Assembly: GCF_000412335.2 (NCBI RefSeq)
Contig: NZ_KE161030.1
Location: forward strand, 1,754,240 to 1,818,239
DNA: 64,000 nt
From: Cedecea davisae DSM 4568
GTDB lineage: Bacteria; Pseudomonadota; Gammaproteobacteria; Enterobacterales; Enterobacteriaceae
Direction of reading: 5' to 3'
In this document: positions 18,891 to 29,815 of the stretch, one piece after another
Numbering within the stretch: position 1 is the stretch's first letter
Layout: each line of letters starts with the position of its first letter
Program-made: the position numbers and the translations under genes
Notes under the pieces: generated by a model
What the model saw: only the letters and a program-made list of their open reading frames with translations
What the model was told of the DNA's origin: nothing
Database searches by the model: none

Positions 18891-19751
18891 ATGAAAAACA
18901 TCCTTGCCATTCAGTCTCATGTGGTATTTGGCCACGCCGGTAACAGCGCGGCCGAATTTCCGATGCGCCGGCTGGGCGCTAACGTCTGGCCGCTGAACAC
19001 GGTGCAGTTCTCCAACCATACTCAATACGGAAAGTGGACCGGCAGCGTGATGCCAGCCAGCCACCTGAGTGAAATTGTGCAGGGCATTGCCGATATCGGT
19101 CAGCTGCAGCGCTGCGACGCGGTGCTGAGCGGCTATCTGGGATCTGCGGAGCAGGGGGAGCATATTCTTTCTATCGTCCGTCAGGTGAAAGCCGCTAACC
19201 CGAACGCCAAATATTTCTGCGATCCGGTGATGGGCCATCCTGAAAAAGGCTGCATCGTTGCGCCGGGCGTGGCCGAATTCCACACCCGCTATGCCATGCC
19301 CGCCAGCGATATCATTGCCCCAAACCTGATTGAGCTGGAAATCCTCAGCGGCCACGGCGTGAACAACGTTGAGGAAGCCGTGGCTACCGCCCGCGAGCTG
19401 ATTGCTCAGGGGCCGCAAATCGTGCTGGTGAAACATCTTGCGCGCGCGGGCTACCAGCAGGATCGTTTTGAAATGCTGCTGGTCACCGCCGATGAAGCGT
19501 GGCATATCCATCGCCCGCTGGTGGATTTTGGCGAGCGCCAGCCGGTTGGTGTGGGCGACGTGACCAGCGGTCTGCTGCTGGTCAAGCTACTACAGGGCGC
19601 AACGCTGCGCGAAGCGCTGGAGCACGTCACGGCGGCGGTGTACGACATTATGGTGGTCACCAAACGTATGGAAGAGTACGAGCTACAGCTGGTGGCGGCT
19701 CAGGACGGTATAGCCAAACCTGAGCACTACTTCACCGCGGTGAAGCTGTAA
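18891..19751 (+). CDS. pdxY: Pyridoxal kinase 2
   Basis: 286 residues of the ribokinase superfamily. Visible are [21 protein letters not shown] at the N-terminus, the phosphate-binding [12 protein letters not shown], and the [13 protein letters not shown] anion-hole/catalytic Asp motif. It phosphorylates pyridoxal in the B6 salvage pathway. It has its own gap after the tyrS terminator, so it probably has its own promoter. Confidence 0.96.
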   Translation: MKNILAIQSHVVFGHAGNSAAEFPMRRLGANVWPLNTVQFSNHTQYGKWTGSVMPASHLSEIVQGIADIGQLQRCDAVLSGYLGSAEQGEHILSIVRQVKAANPNAKYFCDPVMGHPEKGCIVAPGVAEFHTRYAMPASDIIAPNLIELEILSGHGVNNVEEAVATARELIAQGPQIVLVKHLARAGYQQDRFEMLLVTADEAWHIHRPLVDFGERQPVGVGDVTSGLLLVKLLQGATLREALEHVTAAVYDIMVVTKRMEEYELQLVAAQDGIAKPEHYFTAVKL

Positions 19752-19754
19752 AAT

Positions 19755-19782
19755 AAAAAACGCCCTCATTTGAGGGCGTTTT
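19755..19782. terminator. Bidirectional terminator between pdxY and gstA
   Basis: AACGCCCTC and GAGGGCGTT pair around an ATTT loop, with A-rich sequence before and T-rich after. It fits the convergent pdxY and gstA. Confidence 0.9.
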
Positions 19783-19802
19783 GCTTTAAGGGCTCCGGGC
19801 GT

Positions 19803-20405
19803 TTAGAGGCCTTCGGCAGCCAGCGCCGCGGCAACCGCAGGGCGCGCCTTCATGTGTTCCAGATAGGCTTCAATATTGCTCAGACCAGCCAGCTCCAGCT
19901 TCAGAGCATAGGCCCAGCGCAGCACGGTAAACAGGTAGGCATCCACCACGGTAAAGCGGGAGCCCATCAGCCACTGTTTGTCTTTCAGCTCTTCATTCAC
20001 GTAGTGGAATTTTTTCTCCAGCTGCTTGCGTACCACCGCCTTAAATTCTTCCGGGGTCGCCGGGTTGAACAGCGGCGAGAAGCCTTTGTGCAGCTCGTTG
20101 GCAACGTAGTTGAGCCACTCCAGAGTGTGGTAACGCGTCATGCTACCGGTGGGAGCCAGCAGCTGGCGGTCCGGTACTTTATCGGCAAGATACTGCACGA
20201 TAGCCACGCCTTCGGTCAGCAGAGAACCATCATCCAGCAGCAGGGCGGGAACCTGGCCTTTAGGGTTAATCGCCAGGAAATCGTCACCATTTTCGGTACG
20301 TTTGCTCGCCAGGTCTACTTTGACCAGAGAAAAGTCCAGCCCAGATTCGCGCAGGATAATGTGTGGGGAAAGGGAACAGGCACCGGGCTTGAAATACAGT
20401 TTCAT
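19803..20405 (-). CDS. gstA: Glutathione S-transferase, beta class
   Basis: 200 residues. It shows the beta-class Cys10 ([10 protein letters not shown]), the cis-proline motif [11 protein letters not shown] and the glutathione-binding LTEGVAI. A helical C-terminal domain carries the [14 protein letters not shown] motif. The ATG at 20405 is taken because GGAG lies six bases upstream and the protein then matches E. coli GstA; a GTG one codon earlier is possible. It conjugates glutathione to electrophiles in the cytosol. Confidence 0.96.
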   Translation of the reverse strand: MKLYFKPGACSLSPHIILRESGLDFSLVKVDLASKRTENGDDFLAINPKGQVPALLLDDGSLLTEGVAIVQYLADKVPDRQLLAPTGSMTRYHTLEWLNYVANELHKGFSPLFNPATPEEFKAVVRKQLEKKFHYVNEELKDKQWLMGSRFTVVDAYLFTVLRWAYALKLELAGLSNIEAYLEHMKARPAVAAALAAEGL

Positions 20406-20454
20406 CACGAACTCCGTTAGGGCACTAAGTTAATCCATGTTAGTGCGGCTTCAG

Positions 20455-20491
20455 GTAAAAAAAAAGCCGCCAGCGTTAAAGCTGGCGGCTT
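20455..20491 (-). terminator. dtpA terminator
   Basis: AAGCCGCCAGC (20464-20474) pairs with GCTGGCGGCTT (20481-20491). Read on the minus strand it is followed by a run of T, 26 bases after the dtpA stop. Confidence 0.92.
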
Positions 20492-20516
20492 ACAGACTGA
20501 TTTTTTTCCCGGAATG

Positions 20517-22022
20517 TTACGCGGTCGCGGTTTCTGAAGCTTTCTCAGCTTTGTCTTCGCTCAGCGTCATGCGGTTCAGCTTAGGCGCGGTCAGCAGCAT
20601 CAGCACGGCAATCACTGCGGTGACGATACCAATCTGCATAAATACGCGGCCATAAACTTCCAGGGACAGCAGCGGGTCGGTCACGTTTTCCGGCACCGCC
20701 ATCAGGCCTGCAACTTTACCGGCAATGATTGCCGCACCTGCGGTAGTCAGGAACCAACTACCCATGATGAAGCCCATCAGACGCTGTGGAACCAGCTGCG
20801 CAACCATTGCCAGGCCCAGGCCGGAGATCATCAGCTCGCCGATGCTTTGCAGCGCATAGCTCAGGATAAGCCAGTTAACGGAAACGATACCCGCTTCGTT
20901 AGCGAATTTAGTCCCGACCGGCAGAACCAGGAAGGCCAGGGAGCACAGCACCATACCAATAGCAAACTTGTGCGGCATCGGCAGGCGGTCGCCCATCTTG
21001 TTATAGATAGCGGCCAGAATCGGGCTACCAATCATTATCCAGAACGGGTTCAGCGCCTGGAACTGCTCGGCTTCGAAGGTGATGCCCAGGATTTCATGGC
21101 CCACATTACGAATCGCGAAGAAGTTCAGGGAGGTCGGCATCTGGCTGTACAGCACGAAGAAGACGATAGCTTCAACCATCAGGATGAAGGCCACAATCAT
21201 TTTACGGCGTGCGGCACCTTTCATGGCAAAAGCTTCTTTACCGAAGATAAACACGATGCCCAGAGCGACGAGGCCCAGTACGGCGCGAGCAATGCCCTGG
21301 TTGTGCAGCAGCCAGGTTGCCACGGCGATAAGCACAACCACACCAACGATGGTGGTCAGCAGCTTACCGAAGTGAACCGGCGCGAAGTCAGGTTTAGAAC
21401 CGTAGTTTTTAACCCACTTCTTGCAGAAGATGAAGTTGACCAGGGTAATCAGCATCCCGACGAAGCTCAGAGAGAACGCGGTGCTCCAGCCGTACTGCGC
21501 GGCAAGCCACGGCGTAGCCAGCATAGAGAAGAAGGAGCCGATGTTAATGGACATGTAGTACATGGTGAATGCACCGTCCAGACGCGGGTCGTCTTTATCG
21601 TAGCAGGTGGACAGCAGGGAGGAAGGGTTCGCCTTGAACAGGCCGTTACCTACCGCAATGGTCGCCATACCGATATAGACCACGCTGACGTCATGCCCGG
21701 AGTAGGCTACCAGCGCATAGCCGATGGCCAGCACGATAGTCCCGAGCATGATAACGCGCTTGGTGCCGAGCACTTTATCGCCCAGCCAGCCGCCAATCGC
21801 TACCAGGCCATAGACCAGGGCGCTAAAGGAGGAGAACAGCGTAATGGAGTCCGCTTCGGACATGCCCAGCATTTTGACCAGATAAACGGCCATGATGCCT
21901 TGCAGGCCGTAATAGCCAAAGCGCTCCCAGAGCTCAATAGAGAAAATCAGATAGAACGATTTAGGTTGCTTGAAGGCGTTAAGACTCACGCTTTCCGCTG
22001 GTTTTTTGTTTGCAGTCGACAC
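20517..22022 (-). CDS. dtpA: Dipeptide/tripeptide:H+ symporter DtpA
   Basis: 501 residues with the POT-family pattern of about 14 membrane segments. The proton-coupling ExxERF motif is in [11 protein letters not shown] in the first segment, and [12 protein letters not shown] is the second POT signature. The start is a GTG at 22022 with AGAGGT six bases upstream. It imports di- and tripeptides. The long region upstream probably holds regulatory sites. Confidence 0.96.
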   Translation of the reverse strand: MSTANKKPAESVSLNAFKQPKSFYLIFSIELWERFGYYGLQGIMAVYLVKMLGMSEADSITLFSSFSALVYGLVAIGGWLGDKVLGTKRVIMLGTIVLAIGYALVAYSGHDVSVVYIGMATIAVGNGLFKANPSSLLSTCYDKDDPRLDGAFTMYYMSINIGSFFSMLATPWLAAQYGWSTAFSLSFVGMLITLVNFIFCKKWVKNYGSKPDFAPVHFGKLLTTIVGVVVLIAVATWLLHNQGIARAVLGLVALGIVFIFGKEAFAMKGAARRKMIVAFILMVEAIVFFVLYSQMPTSLNFFAIRNVGHEILGITFEAEQFQALNPFWIMIGSPILAAIYNKMGDRLPMPHKFAIGMVLCSLAFLVLPVGTKFANEAGIVSVNWLILSYALQSIGELMISGLGLAMVAQLVPQRLMGFIMGSWFLTTAGAAIIAGKVAGLMAVPENVTDPLLSLEVYGRVFMQIGIVTAVIAVLMLLTAPKLNRMTLSEDKAEKASETATA

Positions 22023-22628
22023 ATATACCTCTTTTTTTACATCCCGCTTTAATAAGGGGCTTGCTGTTGCAATACCGAGGCGGCATGCACTTTCTAGTTA
22101 TAAGGAAGGAAAAACGGCTGGTAATGTTCACTATCCGGGTGCCTCAGGCAAGGGGTTTGCAATATTCTGTTACATATAACCCGGGCCGGATAATAAGCCT
22201 TAACCTGATTTGTTATTCAGCGTTAAATTTTACTATTCCAGGCTTTATCGATTTTTTGTCTTTTTTTACAGCACAATTTTAACTATTTAGTTATATATTC
22301 TGCTTGCAAGCCTTAAAGGCAGTGATATAGACCATGTTATTTAATATACCTGGCCTATTGTATTGCTATTGATCCATTAATAGTAACGATAGCAAGCCGT
22401 TAGAGCCCGATTTATCACTATTTTTTAACCTGAAGTTATCAAAGTGATGCAGATCACAAATTTATAGAAATTTCTTATCGCAAAAAAACGATTAACCTGG
22501 TGGGCAGGTAATGCGTCGAACAAAATAAAATCATCAGTCGGTTTTAATGGCATAAACGAATGAAATGGCGGCAATGGCCAGCAGGCCAGGGGGAAGAGCT
22601 ACAGGCTCACGAGCGTGAGCCGGGGGAA
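22023..22628. other. 606-bp intergenic region upstream of dtpA
   Basis: No convincing gene is seen. It is AT-rich and must hold the dtpA promoter and the 3' end of the nth transcript. A CRP-like site is listed separately. A perfect seven-pair hairpin at 22604-22621 lies just after the nth stop but lacks a T run on the minus strand. Confidence 0.6.
22443..22458. promoter_or_regulatory. Possible CRP site
   Basis: AGTGATGCAGATCACA differs from the CRP consensus half-sites (TGTGA-N6-TCACA) by one base in the left half. It is about 420 bp from the dtpA start, far for direct activation, so its role is uncertain. Confidence 0.4.
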
Positions 22629-23264
22629 TCAGACTTCGACCTTCTCTTTAAACTCGCAGAGATCTTCGATGATACAGGAGCCACAGCGCGGTTTGCGGGC
22701 TATGCAGGTATAGCGGCCGTGAAGGATAAGCCAGTGGTGGCAATCAACCTTAAATTCTGCCGGAACCACCTTCAGCAGTTTTTCCTCTACCTGCTCAACG
22801 TTTTTGCCTGCGGCAAACTGGGTGCGATTGCAGACGCGGAAAATATGGGTATCCACGGCGATGGTCGGCCAGCCGAAGGCGGTGTTAAGCACCACGTTTG
22901 CGGTTTTACGCCCTACGCCCGGCAGCGCTTCAAGCGCGGCTCTGTCTTCCGGTACTTCGCCGTGATGCAGCTCCAGCAGCATACGGCAGGTTTTAATCAC
23001 GTTTTCCGCCTTGCTGTTAAACAGGCCGATGGTTTTGATGTATTCCTTTACGCCGTCAACCCCCAGGGCCAGCATCGCGGCAGGCGTATTAGCCACCGGA
23101 TAGAGCTTCGCGGTGGCTTTGTTCACGCTCACGTCGGTGGCCTGAGCGGAAAGCAGTACCGCAATCAGCAGCTCAAACGGGCTGCTGAAGTTAAGCTCGG
23201 TAGTGGGGTGCGGGTTGTTGTCCCTTAAACGGGTGAGGATCTCAATCCGTTTGCTGTTGTTCAT
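22629..23264 (-). CDS. nth: Endonuclease III (DNA glycosylase/AP lyase)
   Basis: 211 residues. The helix-hairpin-helix [13 protein letters not shown] contains the catalytic lysine and is followed by [11 protein letters not shown] with the catalytic Asp. The [4Fe-4S] cluster cysteines are in the C-terminal C-X6-C-X2-C-X5-C pattern ([17 protein letters not shown]). It removes oxidised pyrimidines in base-excision repair. The start overlaps the rsxE stop (ATGA), so it belongs to the rsx transcript as in E. coli. Confidence 0.97.
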   Translation of the reverse strand: MNNSKRIEILTRLRDNNPHPTTELNFSSPFELLIAVLLSAQATDVSVNKATAKLYPVANTPAAMLALGVDGVKEYIKTIGLFNSKAENVIKTCRMLLELHHGEVPEDRAALEALPGVGRKTANVVLNTAFGWPTIAVDTHIFRVCNRTQFAAGKNVEQVEEKLLKVVPAEFKVDCHHWLILHGRYTCIARKPRCGSCIIEDLCEFKEKVEV

Positions 23265-23953
23265 GAAGCCTTCTCTGCATTCCCTTCAACGACGGCTGCG
23301 GCTTCACGCGCGCGGCGCGCCTTCATTTTTTCATCAATGAGGTATTTTAGCGCCAGCAGCATGCCGAGGCCAATAAATGCGCCCGGCGGCAGCATCGCCA
23401 GCAGGAAAGGCGTATCGGTATGGAACACTTCGATGCGTAACACCTTAGCCCAGCTTCCCAGCAGGCCGTCGGCGCCGTCGAACAGGGTGCCGTTACCGAT
23501 GATTTCGCGAATTGAGCCCAGCACAAACATCGCGCTGGTTGCGCCGAGGCCGGTTGCAAAGCCGTCCAGGGCGGCGTAAGGCACGCTGGCTTTTGCCGCA
23601 TAGGCTTCAGCGCGGCCTACCACGATACAGTTGGTGACGATAAGCGGGATAAAAATCCCCAGCGATTGATAAAGACCAAAGGCGTAGGCGTTGATAAGCA
23701 TTTGCACGATGCTCACCACCGAGGCGATTATCAGCACGTAGACCGGGATACGGATCTCAGACGGCACCCAGCGGCGCAGGGCAGAGATGGTTCCGTTAGT
23801 CAGCGTCAGCACAAGCGTTGTGGCAAGGCCAAGGCCCAGCGCGTTAGTCGCGGTGGACGTTACGGCCAGCAGCGGGCAGAGCCCCAGCAGCTGAACCAGC
23901 GCCGAGTTATTCTTCCACAGCCCGTTAACCAGGACGCGTTTAGTTTCACTCAT
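23261..23953 (-). CDS. rsxE: Electron transport complex subunit RsxE
   Basis: 230 residues, polytopic, of the RnfE/NqrD family. Conserved blocks are [17 protein letters not shown] near the N-terminus, [27 protein letters not shown] and [14 protein letters not shown]. It is an inner-membrane subunit of the Rsx (Rnf) complex, which keeps the SoxR iron-sulfur cluster reduced. The start overlaps the rsxG stop by four bases. Confidence 0.96.
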   Translation of the reverse strand: MSETKRVLVNGLWKNNSALVQLLGLCPLLAVTSTATNALGLGLATTLVLTLTNGTISALRRWVPSEIRIPVYVLIIASVVSIVQMLINAYAFGLYQSLGIFIPLIVTNCIVVGRAEAYAAKASVPYAALDGFATGLGATSAMFVLGSIREIIGNGTLFDGADGLLGSWAKVLRIEVFHTDTPFLLAMLPPGAFIGLGMLLALKYLIDEKMKARRAREAAAVVEGNAEKAS

Positions 23954-24576
23954 TGTTTGTCTCCACAGGCGGGCAGTTCGCCAAGCTGCTGAGGCAGCGT
24001 TTCGGCAAACAGCCCGGCACGTTTAACCGCGTTGACCACGGCGCGCGGGGTAATGGTGGCTCCGGTAAACTGGGTAAACTGGCCGCCGTCTTTTTGCACC
24101 GCCCAGCTCGCGTCATCGCTGCCCTGAATACGCTTATTGGTAAAGTGGGTTATCCAGTCGCTCAGGCGCAGTTCAATTTTGTCGCCAAGGCCCGGCGTTT
24201 CGTGGTGTTCGGTTACGCGAGTGCCGAGAATGGTGCCTTTAAAATCGGCGCCAACCAGAATTTGTATCGCACCAGAATAGCCGTCCGGAGCGGTGGCTTC
24301 CATTACAACGGCAACCGGCGTATCGCCTTTACGGGCGACATAAATATGGCGAGCCCCTTTCCCGAGCGGGGAGTCCTTTACCAGCAGGCAGCTATTCTGA
24401 ATATTGTTATCGTAAACATCATCCGGGATAACCTGGTCGAACAGCATTTTTTGCTGAAGCGCGGACTGCTGGGCGATGGTCGGCTTTGTCAGTTCATTCA
24501 CCAGCGCGGTGAGGCCGGTAAATAGGGCGGCAAACAGCGCCAGCGCTACGCCATGCTTTTGCATTGTTTTAAACAT
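23950..24576 (-). CDS. rsxG: Electron transport complex subunit RsxG
   Basis: 208 residues with one N-terminal membrane anchor (about residues 10-28) and a periplasmic FMN-binding domain. The covalent flavin site is the threonine of [27 protein letters not shown]-type residues are also present. GGAG precedes the ATG. It passes electrons between flavin cofactors in the Rsx complex. It lies between rsxD and rsxE. Confidence 0.96.
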   Translation of the reverse strand: MFKTMQKHGVALALFAALFTGLTALVNELTKPTIAQQSALQQKMLFDQVIPDDVYDNNIQNSCLLVKDSPLGKGARHIYVARKGDTPVAVVMEATAPDGYSGAIQILVGADFKGTILGTRVTEHHETPGLGDKIELRLSDWITHFTNKRIQGSDDASWAVQKDGGQFTQFTGATITPRAVVNAVKRAGLFAETLPQQLGELPACGDKQ

Positions 24577-24585
24577 AGCGTCTCC

Positions 24586-25638
24586 TTAACGGTGGCCGTA
24601 GGCGCGAGGGCGCGTGTAGTAGTCGATAAGCGGCACGGTAATATTGCCAAGCAGCACCGCAAACGCCACGCCGTCCGGGTAGCCGCCGTAAGTGCGGATA
24701 AGCCACACCAGCAGGCCAACCAGAGCGCCAAAAATCAGGCGGCCGCGGTTAGTCGTTGAGGCGGTAACCGGGTCGGTAAGAATAAAGAATGCGCCCAGCA
24801 TGGTTGCGCCTGAGAACAGGTGTACCAGCGGAGAAACGCATTTCTCAGGAGCGATGAGCCAGCCCAGCGTGGAGCAAACCAGCAGAGCAATCAAGAAGCC
24901 CGCAGGAATATGCCAGCGAATCGTTCCGCGCCACAGCAGGAACAGGCCGCCCGCCAGATAGGCAAGGTTAACCCACTGCCAGCCCAGGCCCGCGAGTACG
25001 CCGCCAAAAATCGGGGCTTGCAGCAGCTGTTCGGCGGAATGCCCTGCGTGCAGGCCGGTTTTAAAGGTATCGAGCGGCGTAGCCTGGCTAATGCCGTCCA
25101 CGCCCATACGCAGCTTGTCCATGGTGTCGCCGGCGGCGGTAGCACCGTGGAAAATCACCTGCAGGCTGTCAACGAAACCCGGCACCGTAGCGGCAATCGA
25201 CTGCGGAGGCAGCCAGGAGGTCATCTGTACCGGGAAGGCTATCAGCAGCACAACATAGCCAATCATCGCCGGGTTGAAAGGGTTATTGCCCAGGCCGCCG
25301 TACAGCTGTTTGGCGATAATAATCGCAAAAACCATGCCCAGCACCACCATCCACCACGGCGCAAGGGGGGGAATACTGATGCCCAGCAGCAGCCCGGTGA
25401 GCAGGGCGGAGTTATCCCCGAGATGGCTTTGCAGCGATTTTTTGCGCAGGCGAAGCACTAATGCTTCTGCGGCCATGGCGCTGGCTATCCCGAGCGCGAC
25501 CTGAACCAGCGTTCCCCAGCCAAACCAGTACCACTGCATCGCGATGCCGGGCAGGGCGGCGAGGGAAACCAGCATCATAATCCGCGCCGTGCTGCGCTGG
25601 TTATGGGTAAACGGGGAGCTTGCGATTTTAAAAACCAT
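24586..25638 (-). CDS. rsxD: Electron transport complex subunit RsxD
   Basis: 350 residues, polytopic, of the NqrB/RnfD family. It includes [19 protein letters not shown], the flavin-attachment region around DTFKTGL, and [17 protein letters not shown]. The ATG directly follows the rsxC stop codon. It is an inner-membrane subunit that carries covalently bound FMN in the family. Confidence 0.95.
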   Translation of the reverse strand: MVFKIASSPFTHNQRSTARIMMLVSLAALPGIAMQWYWFGWGTLVQVALGIASAMAAEALVLRLRKKSLQSHLGDNSALLTGLLLGISIPPLAPWWMVVLGMVFAIIIAKQLYGGLGNNPFNPAMIGYVVLLIAFPVQMTSWLPPQSIAATVPGFVDSLQVIFHGATAAGDTMDKLRMGVDGISQATPLDTFKTGLHAGHSAEQLLQAPIFGGVLAGLGWQWVNLAYLAGGLFLLWRGTIRWHIPAGFLIALLVCSTLGWLIAPEKCVSPLVHLFSGATMLGAFFILTDPVTASTTNRGRLIFGALVGLLVWLIRTYGGYPDGVAFAVLLGNITVPLIDYYTRPRAYGHR

Positions 25639-27489
25639 TTATTCCTCTGGAGACATCTGAGCGGCTTTGCGTGCCTGTACTCGGGCGATCGCCGCAGCCA
25701 CCGCGGCTTTGCGTGGATCTTGTTCTTTTTCAGCCGGTTCAGACTGCTCCGACTCGGCTTTCTGAGCCGCTTTACGTGCTTTAGCTCGGGCGATAGCGGC
25801 TTCAACGGCGGCTTTACGCGGATCTGCCTCCGCGTTGGCAGGAGCTTCCGTCTGCTGAGCTTTCTCCGCCTGGCGCGCGCGCGCTTCGGCTTTACGCGCT
25901 TCGCGAGCGGCAATGACTTCGCTATTGTCCGGCACGCTTCCAGCTTTAACGATAATGGGCTCTTCGCTGGCCTGCGCTTTTTTGCTTTTCACGCGGGCAA
26001 GTGCAGCCTGAATAGCATCGTTGTCCTTCGCCGTTGGCTGAACTGCGGCGCTTTTATGGCGCTCAAGGCGGGCGGCCTTCTCGCGCTCAAGCCTTGCCTG
26101 ACGGGCTTCAAAGCGCGCTTTCGCTTCAACGGTGCGCTTAGCCTCAAGCTCAATCTCGCGGATCTCGGCTTTTTCCTGGCGGAAGTATTGCACCAGCGGA
26201 ATATTACTCGGGCAAACATAGGCGCAGGCGCCGCATTCGATGCAGTCCGAGAGGTTATGCGCTGTTGCCTTGTCGTGCTGCTGGCCTTTGCTGAACCAAT
26301 AAAGCTGCTGTGGCAGCAGATCGGCCGGGCAGGAGTCCGCGCAGGCGCTACAGCGAATACAGCCTTGCTCTTCCTGCTCTTCGCCCATTTCGCTTGCCGA
26401 AGGGGCAAGCAGACAGTTGGTGATTTTTACCACCGGCACGTCAAGCCACGGCAGGGTGAAGCCCATCAGCGGCCCGCCCATAATCACCTTCTGCTCTTGT
26501 ACCGGCCTGAAGCCCGCAAACTCCAGCAGATGATTAACCGGCGTACCGAGGCGCGCCCATACGTTACCCGGCTGAGAGATGGACTCCCCGGTTAAAGTGA
26601 CCACGCGTTCGGTAAGCGGCTCGCCGTCAATAACCGCGCGTTTTACCGCATAAGCCGTCCCGACGTTTTGCATCAGAATGCCGATATCCGACGAACGGCC
26701 GCCGTGTGGAACCTGCTTGCCGGTCAGGATCTGAGTCAGCTGTTTGGCGCCGCCGGACGGATATTTCGTTGGGATCACGCGTAACTGCATGTCGTGGCTA
26801 TTTGCCAGCACCGCACGCATCATCGAAATCGCCTGCGGCTTATTATCTTCGATGCCAATTAGAATGCGCTGCGGCTGCAATATATGGGCGAGAATGCGCA
26901 CGCCTTCGACGATTTGCGCCGCGCAATCCTGCATTAGCCGGTCATCGGCGGTGATATAGGGTTCGCACTCAGCGGCGTTAATGATGAGCGTGTCGATCTT
27001 ATCGCCGCCGCCCAGCAGCTTATTGCCGGTAGGAAAACCCGCGCCGCCCAGCCCGGCAACGCCGAACTGATGAATGCGTTCAATAAGCGCCTCGCGGCTC
27101 TGGCATCGGTAGTCGCTCCAGCCGTCCCGCTCAATCCAGATGTCTTCACCGTCGGCATCGAGGATGACGCTTAACTCCTCGAGTGCGGAAGGGTGTGCCG
27201 TTGAGTGTGGGGCAATGGCTTTTATCGTACCGGAGGTTGGGGCATGTACCGGCAGCATTCTGCCGCGCCCGCGGGTCAGCGGCTGGCCGCGCAGCACGTA
27301 ATCACCCGGCTTCACGCAAAGCTCGCCTTCAGGGCCGATGTGCTGTTTAAGCGGAATAACCAGCTGAGAGGGCAGAGGAACCTGGCGCAGCGGCGTGCCG
27401 TTGGACTGGGTTTTCATCTCCGGGGGATGAATGCCGCCGTCGAAATCCCAGATCCTGTCTTTTTTAAAGCGATTGAAAAAATTAAGCAT
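25639..27489 (-). CDS. rsxC: Electron transport complex subunit RsxC
   Basis: 616 residues. A NADH/FMN-binding SLBB-type core contains [11 protein letters not shown]. Two [4Fe-4S] motifs follow, [12 protein letters not shown] and [12 protein letters not shown] (about residues 375-425). The charged Ala/Lys/Arg-rich tail has two DPRKAAV-x-AAIAR repeats. E. coli RsxC is longer (740 residues) because it has more tail repeats. It is the peripheral, NADH-oxidising subunit of the complex. Its stop abuts the rsxD start, and its start overlaps rsxB by eight bases. Confidence 0.95.
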   Translation of the reverse strand: MLNFFNRFKKDRIWDFDGGIHPPEMKTQSNGTPLRQVPLPSQLVIPLKQHIGPEGELCVKPGDYVLRGQPLTRGRGRMLPVHAPTSGTIKAIAPHSTAHPSALEELSVILDADGEDIWIERDGWSDYRCQSREALIERIHQFGVAGLGGAGFPTGNKLLGGGDKIDTLIINAAECEPYITADDRLMQDCAAQIVEGVRILAHILQPQRILIGIEDNKPQAISMMRAVLANSHDMQLRVIPTKYPSGGAKQLTQILTGKQVPHGGRSSDIGILMQNVGTAYAVKRAVIDGEPLTERVVTLTGESISQPGNVWARLGTPVNHLLEFAGFRPVQEQKVIMGGPLMGFTLPWLDVPVVKITNCLLAPSASEMGEEQEEQGCIRCSACADSCPADLLPQQLYWFSKGQQHDKATAHNLSDCIECGACAYVCPSNIPLVQYFRQEKAEIREIELEAKRTVEAKARFEARQARLEREKAARLERHKSAAVQPTAKDNDAIQAALARVKSKKAQASEEPIIVKAGSVPDNSEVIAAREARKAEARARQAEKAQQTEAPANAEADPRKAAVEAAIARAKARKAAQKAESEQSEPAEKEQDPRKAAVAAAIARVQARKAAQMSPEE

Positions 27490-28060
27490 GATTATCCGCC
27501 GGGATCATACGCACCGGGATGGTCTGCAAATCCCATTTCCAGCTTTCGGTAGTGGGGCTGACCGGACGCAGTTCAATGCAGCGGGTCGGGCAGGGGTCAA
27601 CGCAGAGATTACAGCCGGTACACAGGTCGCTCACCACGGTATGCATCGCGCGGGTTGCCCCGACAATGGCATCTACCGGGCAGGCCTGAATACATTTGGT
27701 GCAGCCGATGCAGTTCGCTTCGTCGATAATAGCCAGCATGCGCACCGGCTCCGCATCGGCGGCGTCGCCGTCAATGGGCTGCGGGTCAACGTTTAGCGTA
27801 GCGGCAATCTTGAGCATCACGGCTTCACCGCCGGGCGCACAGAGGTTTATCTTCGCACCTTGATTGCCTACCGCTTCAGCATAAGGGCGGCAGCCGGGGT
27901 AGCCGCACTGGCCGCACTGGCTCTGCGGCAGCAGTTCGTCAATGCGGTCAACAATAGGATCTTCTTCAACCTGGAAGCGGCGCGAGGCATACCCGAGGAT
28001 CACGCCAAACAGCAGGCCCATCAGCGTGACCGAAATAATAGCCATCCACAGCGTAGTCAT
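27482..28060 (-). CDS. rsxB: Electron transport complex ferredoxin-like subunit RsxB
   Basis: 192 residues with an N-terminal membrane helix. A four-cysteine domain [15 protein letters not shown] follows, and then two bacterial ferredoxin motifs [12 protein letters not shown] and [12 protein letters not shown]. It carries electrons between RsxC and the membrane subunits. Its ATG shares one base with the rsxA stop region. Confidence 0.96.
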   Translation of the reverse strand: MTTLWMAIISVTLMGLLFGVILGYASRRFQVEEDPIVDRIDELLPQSQCGQCGYPGCRPYAEAVGNQGAKINLCAPGGEAVMLKIAATLNVDPQPIDGDAADAEPVRMLAIIDEANCIGCTKCIQACPVDAIVGATRAMHTVVSDLCTGCNLCVDPCPTRCIELRPVSPTTESWKWDLQTIPVRMIPADNHA

Positions 28061-28641
28061 CAGAACTTCACCAGACCGCTAAAGCCCATAAATGCAAGCG
28101 CCATCAGTCCGGCGGTAACCAGCGCAATGGCGTTGCCACGGAAAGGCGCGGGGATGTCGGCAACGACCATGCGTTCGCGGATGGCGGCAAATAGCACCAT
28201 CACCAGCGAGAAACCAAGCGCGGCGGAGAAGCCGTAAACGGCGGACTGCAGGAAGTCGTGCCCGAGGTTAATGTTGAGTAGCGCCACGCCGAGCACCGCG
28301 CAGTTGGTGGTGATAAGCGGCAGGAAGATACCCAGCAGACGGTAAAGCGCGGGGCTGGTTTTACGCACCACCATTTCGGTGAACTGCACCACCACCGCGA
28401 TAACCAGAATAAAGGCCAGCGTGCGCAGGTAAATCAGGTCCAGCGGCACCAGGATAAATTCATCAATTATCCAGGCAAAAATTGAGGCGAGCGTCATCAC
28501 GAAGGTGGTTGCCAGACCCATGCCGATGGCGCTTTCCAGTTTTTTGGAAACCCCCATAAACGGACACAGGCCAAGGAACTTCACCAACACGAAGTTATTG
28601 ACCAGCACAGTACCAACAAAGAGCAGCAAGTAATCTGACAT
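28060..28641 (-). CDS. rsxA: Electron transport complex subunit RsxA
   Basis: 193 residues with six membrane segments, of the RnfA/NqrE family. Conserved parts are [18 protein letters not shown] and [17 protein letters not shown]; the cysteines in these half-repeats hold an intramembrane iron-sulfur centre in the family. It is the first gene of rsxABCDGE-nth and lies after the ydgK terminator. Confidence 0.96.
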   Translation of the reverse strand: MSDYLLLFVGTVLVNNFVLVKFLGLCPFMGVSKKLESAIGMGLATTFVMTLASIFAWIIDEFILVPLDLIYLRTLAFILVIAVVVQFTEMVVRKTSPALYRLLGIFLPLITTNCAVLGVALLNINLGHDFLQSAVYGFSAALGFSLVMVLFAAIRERMVVADIPAPFRGNAIALVTAGLMALAFMGFSGLVKF

Positions 28642-28656
28642 TATTCGACCTGAAAC

Positions 28657-28694
28657 AAAAAAAGCCGCCTATTATCGACTAATCGAAGGGCGGC
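28657..28694 (-). terminator. ydgK terminator
   Basis: GCCGCC (28664-28669) and GGCGGC (28689-28694) pair around a 19-base loop. On the minus strand a run of seven T follows. It ends just before the rsxA leader, so rsxA needs its own promoter or read-through. Confidence 0.7.
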
Positions 28695-28718
28695 GACAAC
28701 GGGCTATCTATAGGGTTA

Positions 28719-29159
28719 TTACGGGTTAATGAAGGTCTGCTTTACGCGCTTAGAACGCTTCAAATAAGGCACCAGTAATGCCGCAGCCATCAGGGAAGGG
28801 AGCAGCAACTGCACCGCCACCTTGTCGCTTACCGGCGAGAATGCAAAAGATTTAATCGCCAGCAGTACGGTAAACAGTAGCCAAAGAACATAATGGCGGA
28901 CCACGTTCTGGCGGCGTTTAAAGAAAGCGATAGTTAACCACAGCGTGTAGCCCCACATCGCCAGCGCGCAGCCGACGGAAAGGGCAAACAGCAGGGTCGT
29001 TTTGGCATCCGCATTGCCGAGGGCCTGGCGGGCCTCAGGGGAAAGAAGCAGCATCAGGAAGCTCGCCAGCGCTATGGAGCTGCTGAGTAACGACATTAAT
29101 AGCCACGCCAGGGGCGCAAGCAGCCAGCCTGCAATACGAGGCGGTTGGGTCGTTGTCAT
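28719..29159 (-). CDS. ydgK: DUF2569-type inner-membrane protein YdgK
   Basis: 146 residues with four predicted membrane segments (about residues 12-36, 50-72, 85-104 and 110-132) and a basic tail (KRSKRVKQTF). A strong GGGAGG lies just upstream of the ATG. It matches E. coli YdgK by position between cnu and rsxA. Its function is unknown. Confidence 0.88.
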   Translation of the reverse strand: MTTTQPPRIAGWLLAPLAWLLMSLLSSSIALASFLMLLLSPEARQALGNADAKTTLLFALSVGCALAMWGYTLWLTIAFFKRRQNVVRHYVLWLLFTVLLAIKSFAFSPVSDKVAVQLLLPSLMAAALLVPYLKRSKRVKQTFINP

Positions 29160-29239
29160 ATTTCCTCCCGATTTACCAATATGATGAATAAAGCGGGGGG
29201 ATTATAAGGGATTTTGCCGCCATTGCTACCGGCAGGCGT

Positions 29240-29473
29240 TTACTGAACGTAACGCCAGACGGTTTTGGGGACACAGCCAAGGTCAAAAAGGCGGCCGCCG
29301 GAAGCGAGTTCTGCCCGGCGATGATCGGCAGCGCGGTACATACTAATGATTTCGCCGCTGTCGGTTAGCGTGTAATTGAGGTGGTCGAACAACTTTTCCA
29401 GACTGTCGGATGTGTTGATTTTACGAAACTTCATCAGGTAATCGAGGGTGCTCAGGGCGGTAGCATTTTCCAT
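29240..29473 (-). CDS. cnu: Hha-family H-NS co-regulator Cnu (YdgT)
   Basis: 77 residues; E. coli Cnu has 71. The Hha/YmoA-type core is clear: [22 protein letters not shown] and [19 protein letters not shown]. It binds the H-NS or StpA dimerisation domain and helps silence horizontally acquired DNA; it also binds near oriC. The N-terminus is a few residues longer than in E. coli and no strong ribosome-binding site is seen at this ATG. The true start may therefore differ slightly. Confidence 0.92.
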   Translation of the reverse strand: MENATALSTLDYLMKFRKINTSDSLEKLFDHLNYTLTDSGEIISMYRAADHRRAELASGGRLFDLGCVPKTVWRYVQ

Positions 29474-29815
29474 AAGTAGAGTAAGATTATAATTATCAGT
29501 TAACGGGAATGAGGGATAATAATCGCAAAAGGGGACAGAAACTTAGCGCTATTATTAAGCAACTGAACAATTAGGAGTTTTCTCTGCCGGAGCCAGGAAG
29601 ATAGTGACGCAGGAGGCTAATTATCTTATTCATTTAATTTAATCTGACAGGCTGTAGAGCTTATTAGACATTGATATTAAGACCACAGCTAATATCAGGT
29701 TAATTAGCAATAATGGCTCTCAACCGGCCGGTAATTACGCAACGCGGTAACTTGCTGTTGTGGCAAGTCGGGGGATAAGGTGAAATGACGGAGTCCATTG
29801 ACGAGAGGAAAACAA
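29474..29815. other. 342-bp region between cnu and ydgJ
   Basis: A divergent promoter region, AT-rich. E. coli has the short blr gene near here, but no blr-like peptide was found on either strand. No terminator or RNA structure is evident. Confidence 0.5.

Noticed and set aside
20847-22052. Long plus-strand open frame (about 400 codons) opposite dtpA
   Set aside because: It is the antisense shadow of dtpA: very rich in His, Gln and Asn, with no domain, and the dtpA frame is clearly conserved.
22604-22621. Intrinsic terminator for the rsx-nth transcript
   Set aside because: The stem is perfect, but no T run follows on the minus strand, so it does not meet the criterion.
29474-29815. blr-like small peptide gene
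   Set aside because: E. coli has blr between cnu and ydgJ, but no short hydrophobic frame with a ribosome-binding site is present here.
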